From Isochrysis galbana (lineage: Eukaryota; Haptophyta; Isochrysidales; Isochrysidaceae): a stretch of DNA of 64,000 nt. Shown in pieces: positions 28,893 through 38,663 of this stretch. The stretch covers positions 1,648,569 through 1,712,568 of the forward strand of contig CM030936.1 of the NCBI GenBank assembly GCA_018136815.1, written 5' to 3'. Positions within the stretch are counted from its first letter, which is position 1. The number at the start of each line of letters is the position of its first letter. Made by a program: the position numbers and the translations under genes. Below the pieces are notes generated by a model. It searched no databases, had not been told where the DNA came from, and was given only the letters and a program-made list of their open reading frames with translations.

Positions 28893-29495
28893 TAGCACCC
28901 AATCCGGGAGATAGTAGAAAGATACACCACGCTGAGCAAAGCACTCCTTTTTGCGCAAGAAACCGACTCGGCGAGAACAGCCCAAGCGGGCATGGGAAGA
29001 CAGCCTAAGACGAAAAGATTAGACTTGAACGACCTGAGACCCGTTTACAATAGAAACGACAGAGGTGGGCTCAGACCCAACGCGGAGCTAATGGAGTTAG
29101 CCACCAAGCTGAGGATTGCACACGCTGTCGAGGAGACCAAGGACCCAAAGGAACAAGGTGAATGAGGCACAGACACATCAATCAAGATAGTTGCTAGTTG
29201 CTATGAACGATGCGAACAAGACTTAACCCAAACTACCAAAACGTGGCTAGGCAGACACGCAAGACAACAACAAAAAGGACAAAAGGCCTGCCCGAACCCC
29301 ACACTCTAAAGCAGGCCTCAGGTAGCACACCGAGGCCGGACCCCGGAAACCGAAGAAAAAGGAAAGAAGAGGGGGGCAGGGGAGGAGGTGGAGGTGCTGG
29401 TGCTGGAGGGAGGGAAGATAAGGGCGGTGTAGATAGCGAAGGGGAGTCCCATAGCCAGTAGGTGTGTAGCCCAGATTCTTCAGATGTTTTTTTTA
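28893..29495 (+). mobile_element. Element G, copy 1
   Basis: This is the better preserved copy of the repeat found inverted at 21730-22440. It holds an open frame, an untranslated tail of about 300 bp, and the 3' end GGTGTGTAGCCCAGATTCTT followed by CAGATG and a T-run at 29485-29493. A third copy of this 3' end alone lies at about 44130-44160. Element class is unresolved; the shared T/A-run end is compatible with a retroposon-type 3' terminus. Confidence 0.6.
28896..29165 (+). CDS. Conserved unrecognised protein of element G (partial)
   Basis: After an in-frame TAG at 28893 the frame is open to TGA at 29163-29165; the first ATG is at 28992 (57 codons). The codons before this ATG also match copy 2 (IVERYTTLSKALLFAQETDS, then ARTAQAG), so the true protein starts further upstream and the ATG is internal. 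Downstream it reads GMGRQPKTKRLDLNDLRP, then GGLRPNAELMELATKLRIAH. Differences from copy 2 are mostly synonymous or conservative. The protein is helical and basic; no known transposase, RT or recombinase motif could be named. Confidence 0.55.
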   Translation, partial: HPIREIVERYTTLSKALLFAQETDSARTAQAGMGRQPKTKRLDLNDLRPVYNRNDRGGLRPNAELMELATKLRIAHAVEETKDPKEQGE

Positions 29496-29811
29496 GCAAT
29501 AGGTCCAAAACCTTGAGAGTTGATCAGGTGATACCCCATCCGAGCGATGGGCGATGGGGGAGCGTCAGAGTTTTATGCATTATTTATTACTAGTATTTTT
29601 AAAGTTTTATTGTTGTGTTCGTATAACCTCAGTGCTGAGGGACCGTAGCCCTTCGACGGCAACGGAGCCCCTACCCCGCGATGGGGGTGTGCGCGATTGG
29701 CGCATGGTTCGTCCGGTGTATGTGGCTATGGATGCTAGCTAACAAGATGTCCTACGACGCTATAAGTTCTAAAGGTACTAGGTACTAGAGTGAGAAGAGT
29801 AGGCCCGAGCG
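29496..29811. other. Gene-free stretch upstream of FIP1
   Basis: AT-rich at 29570-29610, then moderately GC-rich; presumed promoter and 5' UTR of the FIP1 gene. The string GAGTGAGAAGAGTAG lies about 20 bases before the start codon. Confidence 0.5.
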
Positions 29812-31145
29812 ATGCCTCGAACAGCGAACAGCCGGGAGTTTAGTTTTGGCTCGCGCGTTGCCATGGCGGACGCGTCGTCGGCGCCGGACCCCCCGATCGA
29901 TGAGGAGAGCGAGGAAGAGGAGGATGAGGACGACGTTAAAATCGTGCTGCATCAGCCCGAGGATTGGGAAGAAGAGGAGCTGGCCGAGAACATGGGTGAG
30001 GAGGGCGCCGAGTACGGCGGAGGCGAAGAGGAGCTGCTCGAGAGCGTCGACGACGGTGTGGGCGTCACCGCTCAGGGCGACGAGGCAGGCGACGAGGCGG
30101 CGGGGATGGTAGGCAGTGGTGCGTCTAGGGTAAAAAACTCGGCTGCTGCCCGCGCGGCGACGAGCAAGGCTCCTAGCAAGATGGAGGCTGCTGGCGGCGG
30201 CACAATGAAAGAAGCTAAGCTGGCCAAGGCGGAGGCTTCCAGGGCAGTTGCGGCACTCAAGGCGCGGCTCGGCCCGGTGGCGCACATGCCCGGTGGGATG
30301 CAAATGGACTTGGATGAGATCCCTGAGAACATTGACCTCGATTCCATCCAAGATCCCGGCTGGAAACGGCCTGATGCGGATCCTACAGATTACTTCAACT
30401 ATGGGTTCAACGAGGTGACGTGGCGTCTGTATTGTAAGCGTCAAAAGGTGTGTGCGCTTATGCGTTGCCGCGCCACAACTTCGTCCCAACCCCTCCACCC
30501 GGCCCCGGCTGGCTTGCCACCGTTTCCCTTGCGCGGTGCTTATTGTGGATGTGGGTCGCCCACCCCTTGCCGTAGGAGCTCCGTGCCGATGCTCAAGCAA
30601 TGGCCAAAACTGCAGCACCGGTGAGCGCAATTGGTGCAGCTGTCCAGCAGGTCGACCGGCAGGTGGCACCAGTTCAATTGGGCGCAATGAACATGGCAGG
30701 CGGCATGGCCATAGCCGGTGGCATGACCGGTGGCATGACCGGTGGCATGGCCGGTGGCATGGCCGGTGGCATGGCCGGTGGCATGGCCGGTGGCATGGGC
30801 GGTGCAATGGGCTTCCAGCACAACCCTGCGATGGCTATGCAGATGCAGGCGATTCAACAGCAGCGCTTTGCGCAGATTCAGCAGATGCAGATGCAGCAGC
30901 AGATGATGCAGCAGCAGATGATGCAGCGGCAACAGCAGATGCAGATGCACCCTCATGGGCAGCAGATCCCACAAGGACAGCAGCAATTCCATACAATGCA
31001 AAATATGATGCAAAAAGGGCAACCCCAGGGGGGGCAAGAGCAACTCGGCGTAGGGCAGGGGTGCACGCAACAACCGGGTGGGCGCTCTTGGGCTGGCAAC
31101 GATGATGGCGCGGCAAACAACGCTTTCAAACGTGGGCGCTACTAG
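29812..31145 (+). CDS. FIP1: Pre-mRNA 3'-end processing factor FIP1
   Basis: FIP1 belongs to the CPSF complex in the nucleus, where it links poly(A) polymerase to the cleavage machinery. Two exons, 29812-30447 and 30576-31145, join in phase 0 across a 128-bp GT-AG intron to give 401 aa. The N-terminus is highly acidic, as in other FIP1 proteins. The FIP1 signature is [20 protein letters not shown] followed by [12 protein letters not shown] at the end of exon 1. Exon 2 encodes a linker with a run of GGM repeats from a 12-bp minisatellite (about 30705-30805), then a Gln/Met-rich region and a short basic C-terminus ending KRGRY. A second in-frame ATG at 29863 is an alternative start. Confidence 0.9.
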
Positions 31146-31235
31146 TGAGCGAATAGGAGGCCATTGCTATCGCGAATCCAACTATGCATGGAATGGCGGA
31201 GCGGGCTTTGTGGAATCGCGTGTACTATGTCTTGA

Positions 31236-31545
31236 CATCTCGCAACTAAGTTTGTACTTGGTTCATCCACGGGGGGGGGCATGAGCCCCCCCTCTCGCCA
31301 CTCCTCTCCTGTCGTGGAGGCGAAACCGCCCGCGCCCTCTTGCCATGCCTCATGGCATGCATGACCCTCACACACCATTGACCCACTCCTTTCCTGGCAC
31401 GGGGGAAAGCTTACGAGAAGCTCGCAAATTAAGCCTAAGCCCCCACGGGAGGGCCCTTGGAGAAAGAGAACGTCGTGGGATTTTCCTTTCAACTATTAAT
31501 AATTAATGTTATATCCTAGCCAACCCCACTGGATAATTGGACAAC
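31236..31545. repeat. Diverged repeat plus TTATATCCTAGCCAACCCC motif
   Basis: From CTAAGTTTGTACTTGGTTCA onward the sequence resembles the repeat at 3437-3680 (same AAGTTT.TACTT.GTTCA start, then a G/C run and CTCC blocks). At about 31511 the string TTATATCCTAGCCAACCCC appears, shared with 48306 (one gap) and 58085. Confidence 0.5.
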
Positions 31546-31745
31546 TTTTCAGTCCTAGAATCCCGCTATGCCCGACGAGCTAGGGCTGTCCGAGTGCACG
31601 ATACTACATGAGGGAGGAGGCACTGCCCCCTCGCCTCGATATTTGCCCCCCCTCCAGTGCACGCACCGACCCTGCGCACCGCGTCATGCCCTCTCCTCGT
31701 GTCCACGCTGGACGCTGGGGAAAACCCCTTTCGGGTACCACAACG

Positions 31746-31763
31746 CGGGGGGGGGGGGGGGGG
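31746..31763 (+). repeat. Poly-G run
   Basis: An uninterrupted run of more than 15 G, one of many long G or C homopolymers in the window. Confidence 0.9.
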
Positions 31764-31784
31764 CTCGTGCGCTCGTGAAACTAG

Positions 31785-31979
31785 GGGCCCGAGGCGACGG
31801 TCGCGGAAGACGAGGTGAAAAGCCCCGCGGATCCCCACGAAGCGGCCGACGGAGGCGCGGGGGCGGTCGAGGCTGCCTTTCGGGCCGCGGACGTCTTCGA
31901 CGACTACGACGGTGGCCCCGAAGACGAAGGGGGTAGGGTGGGCGGAAAGCAAATAAAGCTCGGGACGTCGCCCGTGTAG
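31785..31979 (+). pseudogene. Acidic open frame, possible retroelement relic
   Basis: Between TAG 31782-31784 and TAG 31977-31979 one frame is open with strongly GC-biased third positions and reads as an Asp/Glu/Ala/Gly-rich segment containing VFDDYDGGPEDEGG. No start codon and no recognised domain; it may be the end of a decayed element protein or exon. Confidence 0.3.
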
Positions 31980-32092
31980 CGCTCGTGTTTGGTGACGGGT
32001 TGGGACGGGCGGGCAAGCCTGTTCTCGATGTAGTTGCGGCGTTCTCGCGCGCCGGGAGGAGCCAAGCCGTTCCTAGGCAGGCGCGCTGAAGC

Positions 32093-32782
32093 ATGCATTC
32101 GAGTGTGATTCGCATCCGTCTCAAAGTGGATACACAAAATTTTACAACACGCATTGACGACATACCAGGGAACATCGGCATGAAAGAAAAGATCAAACGA
32201 GATGTTCGTGGGGCTGGACATGTCATTAATGGAATGATCAATATGATACCAATGGACGTCATTTCACTCCACGCAGGGCCGTCCACGGCGGATTCAGCGC
32301 CGTCTCCTGTACACGCAGGACGGAACCTACCTCGCCATGTCGCACCCACACCGCACCCAGGACCATCTACAGCGCAAGAACACCAAGTTATCAACGTACC
32401 TCCGCCGCACTCAGAACGACGCCCCACGGAGCAACCTGTCTCATCGAGGGCGCAACCCGTCCTCTCTACAGGAAAAGATTATCACGTCATCGATATGCCT
32501 ATGATATTAGGCCCCGCAGCAACCCGTATCCCGACTGACCCTACTATAGCCTTGGCAGAGTTAGCCTCACAATACACTATCACCGGGAACGGTCTGAAGG
32601 CGCTTCAGGGTCACATGGAGAAGCTTAAAAACATCAATCTCAAATACATCGAGCAAGCCTTAAAAGCGCTCAGAGATGTATACAAAAACGTAACCAGAAC
32701 ATTACAAGGCTTGAACGGCAAGGTGAGGCGGAAGAAATGTACATTTGTGCAGATAGCTCGGAGATGTGAAGGGTCAAGTTGA
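32093..32782 (+). CDS. Unrecognised AT-richer ORF (229 aa)
   Basis: An uninterrupted frame starts at ATG 32093. Its codons end in A or T much more often than in neighbouring host genes. The N-terminus is basic (MHSSVIRIRLKVDTQNF), the middle Pro/His/Ser-rich with DVISLHAGPST and a repeated PGPSTAQEH-like phrase, and the C-terminus a predicted helix pair (ALQGHMEKLKNINLKYIEQA). A GTGAGG at about 32722 could be a splice donor, in which case the last 20 residues are intronic. The 3' end is duplicated 1,067 bases downstream. No family was recognised; foreign origin, possibly viral or mobile, is inferred from composition only. Confidence 0.4.
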   Translation: MHSSVIRIRLKVDTQNFTTRIDDIPGNIGMKEKIKRDVRGAGHVINGMINMIPMDVISLHAGPSTADSAPSPVHAGRNLPRHVAPTPHPGPSTAQEHQVINVPPPHSERRPTEQPVSSRAQPVLSTGKDYHVIDMPMILGPAATRIPTDPTIALAELASQYTITGNGLKALQGHMEKLKNINLKYIEQALKALRDVYKNVTRTLQGLNGKVRRKKCTFVQIARRCEGSS

Positions 32783-33917
32783 CTCAAGTAACCTCCAGGT
32801 GACAATGAAAGGTGTCAGCAGGGATGGGGATAATTGAATGCTTTTGGTCTTCAGGTCTACGTCTTGTTCCAGCTTGATTTGCTGAGCAAGCGCTTAGGGG
32901 CTGTGCGAAAACGTCTCACAGTAGAAAATGATGGATCTCCGGAGCGATCGCGGCCGTGGAGACTTCTTACTGGGTGTGCATTTTGTCTCAAGGTGGGCAA
33001 TGGGGTTCTCAAATTTGGTATGGCTCGCACTCGCGGACGGATCAACTGCCTCCATGTGCAGTTGTCCACAACACACACTTGCACCATGGGACGTGCCAGT
33101 GCAGTACAAGGAGGGCAAATCATACAGTCCACCACACTCGCATCTCGTGGACTGATTGTGCCCGATGGGTACCACACCTTCTTGAAGTGCTCCTGTGGTA
33201 CGTTGGAACCACAGACTGGAGCAATGTTTGCGATGGAGACCAACGAGACTCCCCGCCGTCCTCGGTGCCACAAAGCAGCCGAGTCCATTGAACCATGTTG
33301 TGCACTCTCCTCCCCTTGAAATCCAGCCAGAAAGCATCTGCATCCACGCTAGTTCATCTCGATCAGTGTCCATGTCAGGCCAAAGTGCTGTGGGTGGCTG
33401 GAGGAAAGTGCGCTTTTAGAGTGGTTTTGTGCCCGCGTAGCGTTTTCGTACATAACGTTAATAAGGGTTTGCTTAGACTTATTCTCGGAGCTCTTCCCGG
33501 TCCTCCCACCGAGTTCCACTCCTGGACATGCCTCTTTGAATTTACTGCTTTCCTTCAATGTGGTAATTTGCCATTCATGCATATCCCGTACATTCAGTCG
33601 GTTTGATTCACAAAGGCTAATTGCTAAATTCACGTATCTTTCTTTTTGTGCTTTATCAATCCCTTGCATTCTAGCCAAAATATCTTTTCGCAACGATTTG
33701 TATTTTATGAGTGTTGGAACTGATTGGAGAAACGTATTATCATCCGAATGTTGCAACACGTGTCTAGCTTTAGGTTCTGTCATTTCATTCATGAGTGTGG
33801 TGGAGGGGGGGGGGCTAGCTCTAACGACTTATTTTTCTCCTCAAGTTGACTCAAGTAACCTCCAGGTGACAATGAAAGGTGTCAGCAGGGATGGGGATAA
33901 TTGAACGCTTTTGGTCT
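32774..33917 (+). repeat. 77-bp direct repeats flanking a 990-bp segment
   Basis: Bases 32774-32850 and 33841-33917 are identical except for one base (TTGAATGC against TTGAACGC). Both contain a frame reading QVDSSNLQVTMKGVSRDGDN then stop. The spacer 32851-33840 holds a minus-strand AT-rich ORF. The arrangement fits either an insertion with a long target duplication or a partial tandem duplication. Confidence 0.85.
33349..33792 (-). CDS. Unrecognised AT-rich ORF (147 aa)
   Basis: The frame starts at ATG 33792 and is rich in Lys, Asn, Ser and Glu with A/T-ending codons (for example AAA, GAT, ATA, AAT), unlike any host exon here. It begins MNEMTEPKARHVLQ and contains SLRKDILARMQGIDKAQKER, a likely helical segment. 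From about 33440 downward, coding quality is less certain. No homologous family is recognised. Its location between 77-bp direct repeats suggests cargo of an inserted element. Confidence 0.4.
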   Translation of the reverse strand: MNEMTEPKARHVLQHSDDNTFLQSVPTLIKYKSLRKDILARMQGIDKAQKERYVNLAISLCESNRLNVRDMHEWQITTLKESSKFKEACPGVELGGRTGKSSENKSKQTLINVMYENATRAQNHSKSALSSSHPQHFGLTWTLIEMN

Positions 33918-34676
33918 GAACGGAACGCGACTTTGGCACTTTGCGTGAGGACCTCCTCTCTCTAGGTGCAGATGTTATTATGAAATTCAAGCCCGCCGTG
34001 AAACGTGTATATTTTATCTTAATTCAAATAAAGCACCCGGGCACGTTAGTGGCAGGTTTTATTGTTCTTCAATTATTGTTGTTGTGAACGGACGATGGCC
34101 CATATTCGACGGAACGTGACCTTCATGCGGTGGCATCGCATGCGAGACGCGAGCCGGCAGCTTACGTAGAAGTAGAAGACGAAGAAGGGAAGGTCGGGTC
34201 AAAGATGGACAGGAGGTCCATAAGGGTGCGGGAGATGAGTCTACCCCTATCGGGTTAAAGCTAAAGACAACGCAAGGCAACAGGATAGCGCATAAAAGTT
34301 TTCCACAGGCGCATATTGCTATTGATAAGCGCCGAACACGCACAAGCACACATGGTACAAATTGCATAGACACATCGTCGCCGCACATCTCACTTGTTGG
34401 CATATCCTTTCTTCAGTTTGCCATTTCGATGGCAATGCTGATGATAGCGCATGGCGCCATGGGTGCAATCGTGCCTCCACTGTGTCTAGAGATCTCGGCG
34501 CTCCACTCAAGACTTCCCCAAGGGATCATGTCCACATCTGTCGTGAGTGAGTTTGTTTGCATGGCTTGGGGAGCCGGGCAAGGCGGAGAAGTGAGCGTTG
34601 CGTGAGATTGGGATCAGCCCATCTTCAAATGGGGGTCCATCCAAGTTGTCCGTCTCGCTAACGACCGCGGCTTTCT
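33918..34676. other. Gene-free stretch
   Basis: No coding exon, repeat family or RNA gene was recognised between the direct repeat and the 3' end of the pherophorin-like gene. Confidence 0.5.
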
Positions 34677-37184
34677 TCACGCATCGGCGCCATCAGCCTC
34701 CGCCGCTACTGAAGAGGCCCTTTCGACTTCCGCTTGTGACCTTGCTGCTCGACGTGCACGCACCGCCTCGGCAGCAGCACTGCGGGGTGGCAACATTCCG
34801 GGTTCAGCTGCGGCTGAAGCAGCCGAGGAGCGCCTTCTTTCTCGCGCAGACTGCTCAAGTGCTCCCGACGGCAGTGGTGAAGAAAGACGTCCTGTTGCGT
34901 TTGCATCTCCCTGGCTACGTGGCGAGCCAAGCGCTATACGGCCACCTTCGTCCTCGAGCACCTCCGACAAGGCGGACTTGGCGTTGTCGCGCGCGGCCCG
35001 TCGCACGCGGCGCCCGTCTGAGAAGGCGGAGAGGCTCGTCTGAGCGCCGTCAGCCCTGCCCGACGAAAGCGCCGAGCTGGACGCCCTCGGACTGCCCATG
35101 CTCGATCCAGACGCGACGAGCGACGAGACCCCAACCGCATGTGAAGCACACGACAAGTTTGAGGGGTTCGGCGCCGCTTTGGGAGGCGTGCGCGGCTCCA
35201 GCCACGGTGCTTGTGATACGGCAGACCCGCCTGCGGTGCTCTGCACGACGCTTGGAGCCTGACTGATAGGGACTCCCAACGTCCGTCCCGCAGCCGGCTT
35301 GGCACTTGCAGTCGTGTCGCCCGGGGGTGGGAGATCAACAAATCGTGGTGCGTGACGTCGAGGTGGCATGGCATTTGAGGACTGAATGGGTGGCAGCTCA
35401 ATCTGCGGCCTGCCTTGAGGACCAGCCGTGTACCGTGCGCCTCCGCCCAGGTGCGCAATGGGGGCCAAGGCTTTCGGTGGGCTATACGTGACAGACGGAG
35501 GCGGCATCCGCGACCAGCGCCCCCCATCCGTGATGAGGCGCTGTTCCACATCCTCCTGGCCTTCCTCCTCTTCCTCCTCGCTCTCGGCACCGGATGAGTG
35601 CGCATCCGAGCCGTCGGACGTGCGCCGTCTTCGTCTCCGTCGATGTCTCCTCCCAAGCTCATCCTCGTCTTCGTCATCTTCCACTGCCTGCTTCTTGTGC
35701 TTACGGCGTGCCTTGGGCGAGCCGGTCCGCCCAGCACCCGGAGCCACGAGGGCGTTGCGCTTGTGCCGCTTACGGAGGCAGTACAGCACGATTGCGACGA
35801 TGAGGCAGATAACGCAAAAGGCGAGCGCCGTTCCAGCGAGCACGATGAGGAGCACAAGCAGCCAGGTTGCGATGGCGCCATTTGGCGGCGGCGATGGCGC
35901 TGGTGGCGGCGGCGAGTCGAACAGAGGAAAGAGCAACTGCGACTCCGAGCCGAGCTGATCGTCGAGCGCGACGAGTCTCGTACTGTCATAGTACAGGGCG
36001 TAACCGGCGGGGGCGAGGACGGACTGCGTGATGAGTTGAGCCTGTGCTACGTTCAGATTGCGCTGCCGCGTCTCGCTTGTTTGGCCACCCACCTTGAGGA
36101 ACCCGACCATGGCCATCGCAGGGTAGCTCGATGGCTGGAGTGCACGACGATCCACCAACGATCTAGCCCGGCGCACGCTCCCCAAGCAGACGTTGCTCGA
36201 ACGTTCCCAAAGACAGTAGGAGAGGACAACGAGCTCGCTCTTGGTCATGCCAAACGACTCGGCGGTCGTGGTGGCCATACGTTGGGCGCCGTCCGCCTCG
36301 GAGACCCCCACAGGAAGGCGGTAGACCATCCGCGCCTCTGCGTAGTAAGAATTAGGGCTTGAAGGCGGCGACGTGGGCGAGGGCGGCGGCGACGGGGGCG
36401 GAGGCGGCGACGGAGGCGGCGACGGCGACGGAGGCGGCGAGGGCGATGGAGGGACGCTCGGCGGTGCCAGTGGTGGCGGCGGTGAGCGAGGCGGCTGGGT
36501 GGGCGGCTTGTCGGCGAGAAGCGATTCAGGGCCACCCACGCCGCCCAACCGGTACAAGTGCGACGCTACGAGCAGCGCCCCGACCCCCTCGGTGGGTGCC
36601 AAGCCGTCAGAGAAGTACCACGCCCTGTAAAGATCGACGAGAGCCTGCCGCCAGGCGGCGTCAACCTCGACCACCATCAGCGTCCGCTGGTTTGGGGCGG
36701 GTATTAATGGCAGCTCCACGTCATAGACACCGATCCCACATGGGGTCTTCATCCCGAGGGCGCTGATACCTTCGCAGAGCCCGTCAACAATGGTGGACAG
36801 TCCCGGAAGATCTCCACACAGGCTAGCAAAGGCGAGCTGCACGCGCTCGAGCATTGGCGACGGTGGCGATGGTGTCCCGAGGTCAGGCGACGGCTCACCT
36901 GACGCAAACTCCTCAATGCCACCACTGAAGAGCTCGCCAGAGCCCTCATCGGAGGCGCCGAGGTCGGGCTGGGAGGGCGGCTGGGCAGGCGGCGGCGGTG
37001 CTGAGGGCGGTGCGGCCTCGCACAGTGCGAGCGGCGAGAAGGGCGGTGGAGGAGGCTCACCCGAGCCAACCTCCCCGCCTGAGCCCAAGTCGTCACCGGA
37101 GCCGAGCTCTCCTGAGCCGAGCTCTGCTGCTACTTGCGAGAGCAGGAGCAGCAGCAGCAGCGGCGGTGGCCGTGGAGGGCGCAT
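34677..37184 (-). CDS. Pherophorin-like single-pass membrane protein
   Basis: The start chosen is ATG 37184, because it is followed at once by a signal peptide (MRPPRPPPLLLLLLLSQVAA); the open frame extends 76 codons upstream with low-complexity sequence. The mature protein has Gly/Ser acidic GSGELGSG repeats, a Cys-containing ectodomain module (ASLCGDLPGLSTIVDGLCEG), and a (S)PPPSPSPPP spacer typical of algal wall proteins. A second ectodomain module follows, then a transmembrane helix (ATWLLVLLIVLAGTALAF, about residue 455), a basic stop-transfer KRHKR and a long Ser/Arg/Glu-rich cytoplasmic tail. About 835 aa in one exon. Hyp-rich spacers indicate extracellular matrix or wall contact; a receptor role is only a possibility. 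Confidence 0.75.
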   Translation of the reverse strand: MRPPRPPPLLLLLLLSQVAAELGSGELGSGDDLGSGGEVGSGEPPPPPFSPLALCEAAPPSAPPPPAQPPSQPDLGASDEGSGELFSGGIEEFASGEPSPDLGTPSPPSPMLERVQLAFASLCGDLPGLSTIVDGLCEGISALGMKTPCGIGVYDVELPLIPAPNQRTLMVVEVDAAWRQALVDLYRAWYFSDGLAPTEGVGALLVASHLYRLGGVGGPESLLADKPPTQPPRSPPPPLAPPSVPPSPSPPPSPSPPPSPPPPPSPPPSPTSPPSSPNSYYAEARMVYRLPVGVSEADGAQRMATTTAESFGMTKSELVVLSYCLWERSSNVCLGSVRRARSLVDRRALQPSSYPAMAMVGFLKVGGQTSETRQRNLNVAQAQLITQSVLAPAGYALYYDSTRLVALDDQLGSESQLLFPLFDSPPPPAPSPPPNGAIATWLLVLLIVLAGTALAFCVICLIVAIVLYCLRKRHKRNALVAPGAGRTGSPKARRKHKKQAVEDDEDEDELGRRHRRRRRRRTSDGSDAHSSGAESEEEEEEGQEDVEQRLITDGGRWSRMPPPSVTYSPPKALAPIAHLGGGARYTAGPQGRPQIELPPIQSSNAMPPRRHAPRFVDLPPPGDTTASAKPAAGRTLGVPISQAPSVVQSTAGGSAVSQAPWLEPRTPPKAAPNPSNLSCASHAVGVSSLVASGSSMGSPRASSSALSSGRADGAQTSLSAFSDGRRVRRAARDNAKSALSEVLEDEGGRIALGSPRSQGDANATGRLSSPLPSGALEQSARERRRSSAASAAAEPGMLPPRSAAAEAVRARRAARSQAEVERASSVAAEADGADA

Positions 37185-37866
37185 CGTCGTTGGACGGAAG
37201 GGAGGGGGCGGGAGCGAGCGACTCGGTCGGCGCTCGAGCCTGCCTGTCCCGCGCCCTGGCAGCCTCAGCTGCTGCGCGCAAGTGGAGGGGAGGCGCGGGC
37301 GCCAGGCCGTTGAGAGCAGGCGACAACCGGAGAAGAGATCAAGAAGGGGGAAGTGGTAGAGAAGAGTAGACGAGCCGGGAGGTCTGTCTAGCGAGGAGAA
37401 GACCGGGCGCACAGGGAGAGTAGAGAAGAGGGAGACAGAAGAGAGATCAGAAGTGAAAGAGGGCGCGGGCTCTCTCTCTCTCTTTCTCTCTCCCTCCCAC
37501 TCTTCACTCCGCTCTTGGGTGGCCGGTCCACACGCGGGGGGAGGAAGAAACAGCGCGGTTGTTCTTCGTATATTGTACCCTCTCTCCCCCTCTTCCCAGA
37601 GAGTGAGAGAGAGAGAGAGAGGGAGGGAGCATCAAACACGTCCACTCTTCAAAATAAGTATTCCTATGACCTTCCAGAACGAGCACTCTAACGTACTCTA
37701 CTCTCTACTTTTAAAACTCTAGAGATCCAAAGCAGACCCGACCTGTGGGCGGGTGGCGGCCGCGCGTGTGTGGGTCGGTGTGGGACAGGGAATGGTTTAA
37801 ACTTAGCGCCTCGCCTAGCGCCGCGCCCGCAGCGCGTGCCCGGCGACGGCGCGGCCCGCGAGAGCG
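37185..37866. promoter_or_regulatory. Shared divergent promoter region
   Basis: This 680-bp interval separates two divergently read genes. It holds GA/CT microsatellites (about 37466-37492 and 37603-37632). The string ACTCTACTCTCTAC at 37696-37709 lies about 160 bp before the HYPK start. The related CTACTCTTCTCTAC occurs on the minus strand near 37357-37372, about 175-190 bp before the pherophorin-like start. Similar strings lie near 48320 and 51087 upstream of two other genes. No TATA box was identified. Confidence 0.45.
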
Positions 37867-38259
37867 ATGAGCCCAAAGGGCAAGAAGCCTGCGCCGGCAA
37901 AGGCGGAGCCTCGGGCGGAGGCGGAGGAGGAGGATGTGGAGGAGGAGGAGGCTGGCTCCAAGGAGAAGAGACGGGAGGGGGGGGATGTAGCCAAGCTGAC
38001 CGACTACGTCGAGCAGCGCGAGATTGACTCAGACCGCGCGACACAAGCAGTGGCCTCCATCATGGATGGCGGCCAGACTGCAGCCGAGCGCGAGGCGGAG
38101 GCGGCGCGCGAGAAGGACCTGGCCAACGTCACCATCGAACCCGCTGACGTTGAACTCGTCGCGCATGAATTGGAGCTTGAGCGCTCGGTTGCTGAGCGGA
38201 AGCTGCGTGAGGCAAAGGGAGATGTCGTGGTGTGCCTGAATACTCTCGTCTCGGCGTGA
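37867..38259 (+). CDS. HYPK: HYPK-like NatA-associated chaperone
   Basis: HYPK binds the N-terminal acetyltransferase NatA (NAA15/NAA10) and the ribosome, with a role in cotranslational acetylation and aggregation control. The 130-aa single-exon protein starts at ATG 37867 with a Lys/Glu-rich disordered N-terminus. The HYPK core DVAKLTDYVEQREIDSDRAT follows, and the protein ends in a NAC-type UBA domain (NVTIEPADVELVAHELELER, then KGDVVVCLNTLV). Length and domain order match metazoan and plant HYPK (about 110-130 aa). The gene is read divergently from the pherophorin-like gene. Confidence 0.92.
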   Translation: MSPKGKKPAPAKAEPRAEAEEEDVEEEEAGSKEKRREGGDVAKLTDYVEQREIDSDRATQAVASIMDGGQTAAEREAEAAREKDLANVTIEPADVELVAHELELERSVAERKLREAKGDVVVCLNTLVSA

Positions 38260-38663
38260 GGGGCCGGGCGTGGAGTCGGAACTCTGCTGTGAGAACGATG
38301 TCCGTCCATAACTCTTGCTCGACGGCGGCCAAGGCGGCCTCGCCGCGTCTCGTACCGACAGTCCATGGGCGTGTACCAGTCATTGAGCCAACATTGACAA
38401 GGATCTAGTGCCTGCTCGTCACCCATGTGCTTGCCTGGGGCGCCATCATCGCATCTCTGCACAACCCAATCGCTGATTGATTCACGCCTGACAGCCGCTC
38501 ATTTGTGCGGTGCGCGTGCATGTGCGTCGCTTGTTTGCGTCGTGTACATGTGTTAGCGTGCCCCTTGTCCATGTCTGTGGCGCTGGATATTGCGGGTCAC
38601 GGAGCGACGAAGGCATTACTTTGGTCGATGGGAGATGCTCAACTAACATTATAGTTGGTTGCG

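Noticed and set aside
29785-30807. A minus-strand frame rich in HRPC repeats over the FIP1 gene
   Set aside because: Antisense translation of the 12-bp GGM minisatellite and of FIP1 exons.
32834-33319. A 161-codon plus-strand frame between the 77-bp repeats
   Set aside because: Overlapping frames of similar length exist on both strands with no motif or codon bias favouring this one.
35428-36362. Plus-strand frames of up to 254 codons inside the pherophorin-like gene
   Set aside because: Antisense of a GC-rich gene with repetitive Pro/Ser codons; the minus frame has signal peptide, transmembrane helix and consistent length.
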